From assembly GCA_023430365.1 (NCBI GenBank), contig JAEZAS010000002.1, positions 1 through 10,066 on the forward strand: a stretch of DNA of 10,066 nt. The letters are read 5' to 3'. Source of the stretch: Planctomycetota bacterium (GTDB taxonomy: Bacteria > Planctomycetota > Planctomycetia > Pirellulales > Pirellulaceae). The position numbers were made by a program, and so were the translations under genes. The notes under the pieces were generated by a model. That model had not been told where the DNA came from and searched no databases. It was given only the letters and a program-made list of their open reading frames with translations. Positions 5,677 through 10,066 of this stretch are shown one piece after another (the stretch's first letter is position 1; each line of letters opens with the position of its first letter).

Positions 5677-7179
5677 ATGTCTATCGCACCGCCGCTCAGG
5701 CGGCTCGCTCCGAGCCCGCCTTTGTCGGCTGAAGCTCTTACGCTTCCTCTTCCTTCTTCGCTCGCCCCCACCCAGCGCATCCCGCGCCCACCGGCCCGCA
5801 CGAACATGCGCGCCAGCCTGGCCGACGCGGCTGGATACAGCGTAATGGTGGGTATTGGCGAAACTTATTTTGCGGCCTTCGCACTCGCGCTCGGTACGGG
5901 CGAGACCTTCGCCGGCCTGATCGCCACGGTGCCGATGCTCTGCGGCGCCACGCTGCAACTGCTCACTCCCTGGGCGGTCGAGCGCCTCGGGTCGCACCGC
6001 CGCTGGGTCATCGGCAGCGTCTGCCTGCAAGCCACCAGCCTGCTGCTGATGCCGCTGGCTGCCCTGCTGGCCGGCTCGAGCGCCGCGGCCTGGTGGGTGT
6101 TCCTGGCCGCGACGATGTACTGGGCCGCCGGCCTGTCGACCGCTCCCTCCTGGAACACCTGGATCGAGCAAGTCATTCCCAAGCTCGTCCGGCCCAAGTA
6201 CTTCGCCCTGCGGGCGCGAGTCAGCCAGATCTGCACGCTGCTCGGCTTCGGTGCGGCGGGACTGGCGCTGCACTTTGGCAAGGCGTCGGGAGGCGTGCTG
6301 ACGGTCTTCTGCTCGATCCTGCTCATTGCCTCGGTCTGCCGTTTCTTTTCGGCTGGCTGCCTGCGCTTTCAAAGCGAAGCGATGCAGGGGATGAAGCAGG
6401 AGCGCGAGTTCGTCGAGCCAGGGCGAGTTTCCGGCGCGACGCGATTGATCTGGTACCTGCTGGCCATGCAAACGGCCGTGCAGATCTCGGGGCCCTACTT
6501 CACGCCGTACCTGCTTTCCGAGGAAGGTCTGTCCTACTTCAGCTACATGGTGCTGATCGGGATCGCCTTCCTGGGCAAGGCGATCAGTTCGCCATTCTGG
6601 GGACGGGTGGCGCATGTGGCTGGCGCGCGGCGACTGCTCTGGATCGGCGGCCTGGCGATCATTCCGATCGCGGGACTCTGGATCTTCAGCGACCTGTTCG
6701 ACAACTACGACTTCGTGCTGCCGCGGATGCTCACCGGCGGCGAGCGATACGGTGTGAACGGCGAGTTCCTGTTCCTCTGCTTCGTGCAGATGCTTTCGGG
6801 CACCGCCTGGGCCGCTTACGAGCTCGCCATGGTGCTGATGTTCTTCGAAGCGATTCCCCGCGCGAGCCGGACGCGGCTGCTGACGCTCTACAACTTCGGC
6901 AACTCGGCTGCGACCGTGGCTGGCGGCCTGATCGGGGCGACGATCCTGCAGTTGCTCAACGAAACGCACATGGCCTACCTGATCGTGTTCCTGTCGTCGT
7001 CGATTGCGCGCACGCTGACGCTCCCCGTGCTGCTGAGCGCTCCGCCGGGGCCAAGCACGATCGTCGCCCAAACGCTTCCGACAAGCAGCATCGAAGCCCG
7101 AGTGCCCGTCGGCCCGCCCACCCTGCGCATCGACGCCGCCGCGGCGAAGCCGCTGGAGGACACGCGAGCAGCGGCGTGA
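5677..7179 (+). CDS. Major facilitator superfamily (MFS) transporter, substrate unknown
   Basis: The product is 500 residues from ATG 5677. The frame is open back to 5530, but the extra residues look non-coding and no good start lies there. A shorter start at the Met of MRASLADAAG (5806) is also possible, since the first 43 residues are Pro-rich and cytoplasmic. About twelve hydrophobic helices follow, roughly at 54-73, 78-98, 110-132, 137-155, 183-200, 207-227, 256-276, 288-305, 318-338, 364-390, 404-428 and 431-452. A positively charged loop after helix 2 (VERLGSHRRW) and FWGRVAHVAGARR (307-319) before helix 9 are the usual MFS loop motifs. Residues GYSVMVGIGETYFAAFALALG with GLIATVP resemble a planctomycete MFS group annotated only as transporter. 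The C-terminal 48 residues are a polar, Ala/Pro-rich tail. The hydrophobic core strongly supports a transporter; the substrate cannot be read from the sequence. Confidence 0.85.
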   Translation: MSIAPPLRRLAPSPPLSAEALTLPLPSSLAPTQRIPRPPARTNMRASLADAAGYSVMVGIGETYFAAFALALGTGETFAGLIATVPMLCGATLQLLTPWAVERLGSHRRWVIGSVCLQATSLLLMPLAALLAGSSAAAWWVFLAATMYWAAGLSTAPSWNTWIEQVIPKLVRPKYFALRARVSQICTLLGFGAAGLALHFGKASGGVLTVFCSILLIASVCRFFSAGCLRFQSEAMQGMKQEREFVEPGRVSGATRLIWYLLAMQTAVQISGPYFTPYLLSEEGLSYFSYMVLIGIAFLGKAISSPFWGRVAHVAGARRLLWIGGLAIIPIAGLWIFSDLFDNYDFVLPRMLTGGERYGVNGEFLFLCFVQMLSGTAWAAYELAMVLMFFEAIPRASRTRLLTLYNFGNSAATVAGGLIGATILQLLNETHMAYLIVFLSSSIARTLTLPVLLSAPPGPSTIVAQTLPTSSIEARVPVGPPTLRIDAAAAKPLEDTRAAA

Positions 7180-7203
7180 TTCGCTCGCGCGAGGCCCGGG
7201 CGG

Positions 7204-7378
7204 GAGAGGTAAGTGCAAGGAGCAAAGAGGTAAGAGTACGTGCTTCGAACTCGCGCGGCGTTGCACACCCCCTGAACAGCGCTTGGGTGACCAATGGTGA
7301 ACGGGTAACAGGCAACCCTCTTACCTCTTTGCTCTTACCTCTCTGCTCTCCGCTTTCCGCTTTCCGCTTTCCCCTGTC
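7204..7378. repeat. Inverted pair of 7-bp repeat arrays (GAG / CTC type)
   Basis: The left array (7204-7238) has five heptads, read as GAGAGGT, AAGTGCA, AGGAGCA, AAGAGGT, AAGAGTA. The right array keeps exact 7-base phase from about 7293 to 7378, clearest from 7316: CCCTCTT, ACCTCTT, TGCTCTT, ACCTCTC, TGCTCTC, three times CGCTTTC, then CCCTGTC. GAGCAAAGAGGTAAGAG (7220-7236) is a perfect 17-base reverse complement of 7318-7334. The design matches the array pair at 2173-2306, but the heptad sequence is different. It fills the gap between the MFS and M16 genes. The right array is pyrimidine-rich on the + strand. Confidence 0.8.
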
Positions 7379-7454
7379 CCCGCCCTGCGGCTTCCCGGCC
7401 GCGCCGCCCGCCCCCCGCCCTGTTTATCCGAGCGTCGGCTGCCTATCATTCTGC

Positions 7455-8729
7455 ATGGGAATTCGCGGAATCTTTGACGCCGAGGCAGCGAGCGTGAGTC
7501 AGAAAATCTTTGTCCATCCGTTTCCAAACGGCTTGACCCTGGTCGCCGAAGAGATGGACTGGCTCGAATCGGCCGCGTTTGCCCTGCTGACGCCGGCAGG
7601 CTGCTCGTTTGAACCTCAGCAGCTCGGCGGGCTCGGCAACCTGACGTGCGAAATGGTCCAGCGCGGCGCCGGCGAGCGCGACAGCCGGCAGATCGTCTCG
7701 GACCTGGAGAATCTCGGAGCCGATTGCTCGTCGTCGGTCACCAATTCGCACACCAGCTTCGGCGGCGCCATGCCAGCCGAGAGCCTGCACGAAGTGCTGT
7801 CGATCTACGCCGACATCATCCGCCGGCCGCACCTCCCCGCCGATCAACTCGAAGACGCTCGCCTCGCCTGCTTGCAGGAGGTCCGCTCGCTCGAAGACGA
7901 TCTGGCCCAAAAGCTGTTTGTCGAGATGCGCCGCCGCGTCTACGGCGAACCGCTCGGCCGCTCGCCGCAAGGCACGCTCGACTCGGTCTCCAGCCTCACG
8001 CTCGACCACGTCCAGCAGCACTTCTCGCGCGGCTTCCAGCCGAGCGGAACGATCCTCAGCGTCGCCGGCAAGATCGATTGGCCGGCGCTGAAGGACCACG
8101 TCGAGAGCATTTTTGGCGACTGGCAAGCCCAGCCGCCGCACGTGCTCGGCCCCAGCCTGCCGGAGCGAAAGTACCTGCACATTCCAGTCGAGAGCAGCCA
8201 GACGCACATCGGCATCGCGTTCGACTCCGTCCCCTACGCTCACCCGGACTACTTTCAGGTGCGGGGGGCGATTGGCGTGCTCAGCGACGGCATGAGCTCG
8301 CGGCTGTTCACCGAGGTGCGCGAGCGTCGAGGGCTCTGCTACACGGTCTACGCCACGTGTCACTCGCTGCGCGATCGCGGCAGCGTGTTCGCGTACGCGG
8401 GAACCACCGCGGAGCGGGCCCAGGAAACGCTCGACGTGATGCTCGAGCAGCTTCGCGACCTGCGCCAGGGTGTGCGGCCGGAGGAACTGGCTCGGCTGAA
8501 GGGGCGGATCAAGCGGGCGCTCATCATCCAGCAGGAATCGAGCCCGGCGCGCAGCGGCAGCATCGCTTTTGACTGGTACTTCCTCAACCGCATCCGGACC
8601 AAGGACGAGCTGAGCAAGATCATCGACGACCTGTCGGTCGATACGATCAACAAGTACCTTGCCGAGAACGCTCCGAAGTCGTTCACGATCGTCACGCTCG
8701 GCCCCAGCGAACTGAAGACGCCAGCCTAG
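7455..8729 (+). CDS. M16-family (pitrilysin-like) peptidase homologue lacking the HxxEH motif
   Basis: The product is 424 residues from ATG 7455. A GTG at 7494 (VSQKIFVHPFPNG) is a strong alternative, because the family homology starts there and a TATCAT hexamer lies at 7444-7449. The N-terminal domain begins FPNGLTLVAEE, the usual opening of M16B proteins. The expected zinc motif HFLEH in GLxHFLEHM is replaced by N62-L-T-C-E66 in GLGNLTCEM. The downstream acidic position seems kept (E142 in LQEVRSLEDD). Residues 171-220 fit the LTLDHVQQHF / GTILSVAGKID pattern, and the C-terminal domain has SSRLFTEVRERRGLCYTVYA (281-300), with the R/Y elements that bind substrate in M16 partners. Length fits a two-domain M16B subunit. 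It is probably the non-catalytic partner of an active M16 protein encoded elsewhere, or a chaperone-like relic. No signal peptide is seen, so it is likely cytoplasmic. Confidence 0.85.
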   Translation: MGIRGIFDAEAASVSQKIFVHPFPNGLTLVAEEMDWLESAAFALLTPAGCSFEPQQLGGLGNLTCEMVQRGAGERDSRQIVSDLENLGADCSSSVTNSHTSFGGAMPAESLHEVLSIYADIIRRPHLPADQLEDARLACLQEVRSLEDDLAQKLFVEMRRRVYGEPLGRSPQGTLDSVSSLTLDHVQQHFSRGFQPSGTILSVAGKIDWPALKDHVESIFGDWQAQPPHVLGPSLPERKYLHIPVESSQTHIGIAFDSVPYAHPDYFQVRGAIGVLSDGMSSRLFTEVRERRGLCYTVYATCHSLRDRGSVFAYAGTTAERAQETLDVMLEQLRDLRQGVRPEELARLKGRIKRALIIQQESSPARSGSIAFDWYFLNRIRTKDELSKIIDDLSVDTINKYLAENAPKSFTIVTLGPSELKTPA

Positions 8730-8740
8730 GCCCTTGCAGT

Positions 8741-8759
8741 CGGCGGGTAACACCCGCCG
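8741..8759. terminator. Hairpin after the M16-like gene, possible terminator
   Basis: CGGCGGGT (8741-8748) and ACCCGCCG (8752-8759) form a perfect 8-bp GC-rich stem with a 3-base loop, starting 12 bases after the M16 stop. No T-run follows, so it is not a classic intrinsic terminator; it may act as a weak or factor-assisted one, or as a 3'-end stabiliser. Confidence 0.45.
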
Positions 8760-8842
8760 GAGAACGACGAGAAGACAACGCCATCCGCGAATGCCATCGC
8801 CCCTCCACTCCGAGGCAGACGAGGCCCAGGCTGCTCAAATCC

Positions 8843-8855
8843 AATTGCAGCGCAA
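8843..8855 (+). promoter_or_regulatory. Candidate Ada box upstream of ada
   Basis: The sequence AAT-TGCAGC-GCAA matches the AAT-N6-GCAA operator pattern described for methylated Ada in E. coli, and shares AGCGCAAGA with the remembered E. coli ada promoter. It lies 70 bases upstream of the ada start on the coding strand. A TTGCTC (8868-8873) and a TATCGT (8888-8893) downstream could be promoter hexamers, but their 14-base spacing is short. Autoregulation of ada is therefore plausible, though seven fixed bases are weak evidence alone. Confidence 0.4.
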
Positions 8856-8924
8856 GAAACGGATGGTTTGCTCCCGCAGCCGTCGCGTATCGTTGAGTGC
8901 AGGACAGCACTTCAACGAACGAGA

Positions 8925-9992
8925 ATGCCGATGATTGGCTCCGAATCGCCCCCTTCACTCTCCGAGCGCCGCTGGCAGGCAGTTGTCGATCGGCAGACTG
9001 TGGCCAGCGAGCCGTTTGTCTATGCCGTGCGCTCGACGGGCATCTACTGCCGGCCGGGATGCGCTTCGCGTCTGCCCAAGCGCAGCAACGTCGAGTTCTT
9101 CGCTGGTCCCCTGCAGGCGGAAGTGGCCGGTTATCGGGCCTGCAAGCGCTGCCGGCCGAACCAATCAGTCGTGGATGATCCTCAGATCGAGCGTCTGGTC
9201 GCCGCTTGTCGGTTCATTGAGCGCACGGAGCGAGTTCCATTGCTGACGGAGGTGGCGGCTGAAGTGGGGCTGAGCCCCTCGCACCTGCAGCGGCTGTTTC
9301 GGGAACACCTCGGCCTGTCGCCCCGCGAGTATGCGGCCGCGCGGCGCGTGCGTCGGCTGCAAGAGACCCTCGTTGAGGGAGCATCGGTCACGGATGCAAT
9401 CTATCGGTCGGGGTATGAATCGACGGGGCGGTGCTATGCGGAGGCGACGGCTGTGCTGGGGATGAGTCCGAAGGAGTATCGGGCGCGCGGCAGGAACCAG
9501 GCGATTCGCTTTGCCCTCACCGATTGCTGGCTCGGCCGACTGCTCGTCGCGGTGACCGAGAAAGGGGTTTGCCAGATCGCAATCGGAGACGACGACGCTG
9601 GCCTGCGGAGCAAACTGCTTGCTACGTTCCCAGCCGCCGAGGAGGTGACGTCGGACGACTCCCTGGCAAAACTGCTGGCCGAAGTGGTGGCGTTTGTCGA
9701 GTCGCCGAAGAAAACCGTTCCGTTTCCGCTGGACATTCAGGGAACGGTGTTTCAGCGGCGAGTCTGGCAGGCGCTGCAGGCGATTCCGCCGGGTGAGACG
9801 CGCACGTATCGACAGCTCGCCGCGGAGGTTGGCCAGCCGAGTGCGGTGCGGGCGGTGGCGTCGGCCTGTGCGGCGAACACATTGGCCGTAGCCATCCCCT
9901 GCCATCGCGTGCTACGGAGCACGGGGGCGATCAGCGGCTATCGCTGGGGGCCGGAGCGGAAGGGGAAGTTGCTGGAGCGGGAACGGGAGTAG
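8925..9992 (+). CDS. ada: Bifunctional Ada: methylphosphotriester sensor / AraC-type regulator and O6-methylguanine-DNA methyltransferase
   Basis: The product is 355 residues, practically the length of E. coli Ada (354). I chose ATG 8925; a second ATG at 8931 and a TTG at 8868 are less likely. The N-terminal zinc domain has C42-x3-C46-x26-C73-x2-C76, the same spacing as Cys38/42/69/72 of E. coli, where the first Cys takes methyl from phosphotriesters and switches the protein to an activator. The AraC-type helix-turn-helix region follows at about 85-190 (LLTEVAAEVGLSPSHLQRLFREHLGLS-type pattern, then YRSGYES and MSPKEYR). The C-terminal methyltransferase domain runs from about 195, with VPFPLDIQGTVFQRRVWQAL (265-284), IPPGETRTYRQLA, and the active site PCHRV with C326, followed by GAISGYRWGPERK. 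All catalytic residues are present, so it should repair O6-methylguanine and induce an adaptive response. It appears to be a single-gene unit with a candidate Ada box upstream. Confidence 0.97.
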   Translation: MPMIGSESPPSLSERRWQAVVDRQTVASEPFVYAVRSTGIYCRPGCASRLPKRSNVEFFAGPLQAEVAGYRACKRCRPNQSVVDDPQIERLVAACRFIERTERVPLLTEVAAEVGLSPSHLQRLFREHLGLSPREYAAARRVRRLQETLVEGASVTDAIYRSGYESTGRCYAEATAVLGMSPKEYRARGRNQAIRFALTDCWLGRLLVAVTEKGVCQIAIGDDDAGLRSKLLATFPAAEEVTSDDSLAKLLAEVVAFVESPKKTVPFPLDIQGTVFQRRVWQALQAIPPGETRTYRQLAAEVGQPSAVRAVASACAANTLAVAIPCHRVLRSTGAISGYRWGPERKGKLLERERE

Positions 9993-10015
9993 GCGGACAG
10001 GCCGGCCTCTTCTTC

Positions 10016-10066
10016 GTAGCTGAATTCGCCAGAATTCAGACAGTCGACGCTCCACTTGTGGGGCGT
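10016..10066. repeat. REPIN-like palindromic element, copy cut by the window edge
   Basis: This matches the first 51 bases of the complete element at 3750 with four differences. The left arm is 10016-10041 and the inner hairpin GACGCTCC / GGGGCGT starts at 10046, at the same 30-base offset from the arm start. The right arm should lie just beyond the window. It begins 24 bases after the ada stop, again in a gene 3' position. Confidence 0.85.

Noticed and set aside
5668..7266. 532-codon antisense open frame opposite the MFS gene
   Set aside because: The translation is Arg/Gln/Gly-rich low complexity without domain signals, typical for the antisense frame of GC-rich codons, while the + strand frame encodes clear membrane helices.
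6093..7454. Very long + strand open frame (878 codons) running from inside the MFS gene into the M16-like gene
   Set aside because: The part before 7455 is an Arg/Pro/Ala-rich shadow of the MFS gene in another frame. Family homology begins only after about 7490. It is stop-free because of high GC.
7446..8753. 435-codon antisense open frame opposite the M16-like gene
   Set aside because: The composition is that of a shadow frame and the opposite strand has clear M16 homology.
8730..8924. Small protein gene between the M16-like gene and ada
   Set aside because: The short open frame from 8734 has no start context, is Arg/Gln-rich, and overlaps the ada start. The stretch is better explained by a hairpin and a promoter region.

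Overview
The window is GC-rich bacterial chromosome that looks like a planctomycete, most likely a Pirellulales-type lineage. This rests on gene content and style: little Shine-Dalgarno signal, a large planctomycete-like MFS protein, a CvpA-like membrane protein beside secretion ATPases, and dispersed EcoRI-containing palindromic repeats. No rRNA or other marker is present, so the placement is an inference. I see eight credible protein genes (one cut by the left edge), no RNA genes, no CRISPR array and no insertion sequence or transposase.

Left block (1-3735, + strand). The C-terminal end of a PilT-like secretion/twitching ATPase overlaps by one base a membrane-anchored GspE-like protein that keeps the fold and the zinc tetracysteine but has lost the Walker A lysine and other catalytic motifs. 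A 150-base gap with an inverted pair of 7-bp repeat arrays follows, then a CvpA-like four-helix membrane protein, then a conserved-looking three-helix membrane protein of unknown function. This is a possible envelope or pilus-related cluster.

Middle block (3846-5299, - strand). menG/ubiE and ubiX form a tight operon with an ATGA overlap. It faces the left block convergently, and a 75-bp palindromic (REPIN-like) element lies between them. The two enzymes fit quinone biosynthesis: UbiX makes the prenyl-FMN cofactor for a UbiD-type decarboxylase, and MenG/UbiE does the final C-methylation.

Right block (5677-9992, + strand). An MFS transporter, an M16-family peptidase homologue that lacks the HxxEH zinc motif, and a full-length Ada methyl-repair/regulator protein lie in series. 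They are separated by repeat-rich gaps: a nested hairpin plus half a palindromic element before the MFS gene, a second pair of inverted heptad arrays before the M16 gene, and a short hairpin and a possible Ada box before ada. A further copy of the palindromic element begins at 10016 and runs off the window.

The most notable points are the two apparently catalytically dead enzyme homologues (GspE-like and M16-like) and two intergenic loci that share an architecture, arrays of 7-bp units in opposite orientations around a spacer, but use different heptad sequences. I do not see a self-evident new defence or mobile system. The strongest lead for something undescribed is the PilT-like motor / pseudo-ATPase / CvpA-like membrane protein cluster.
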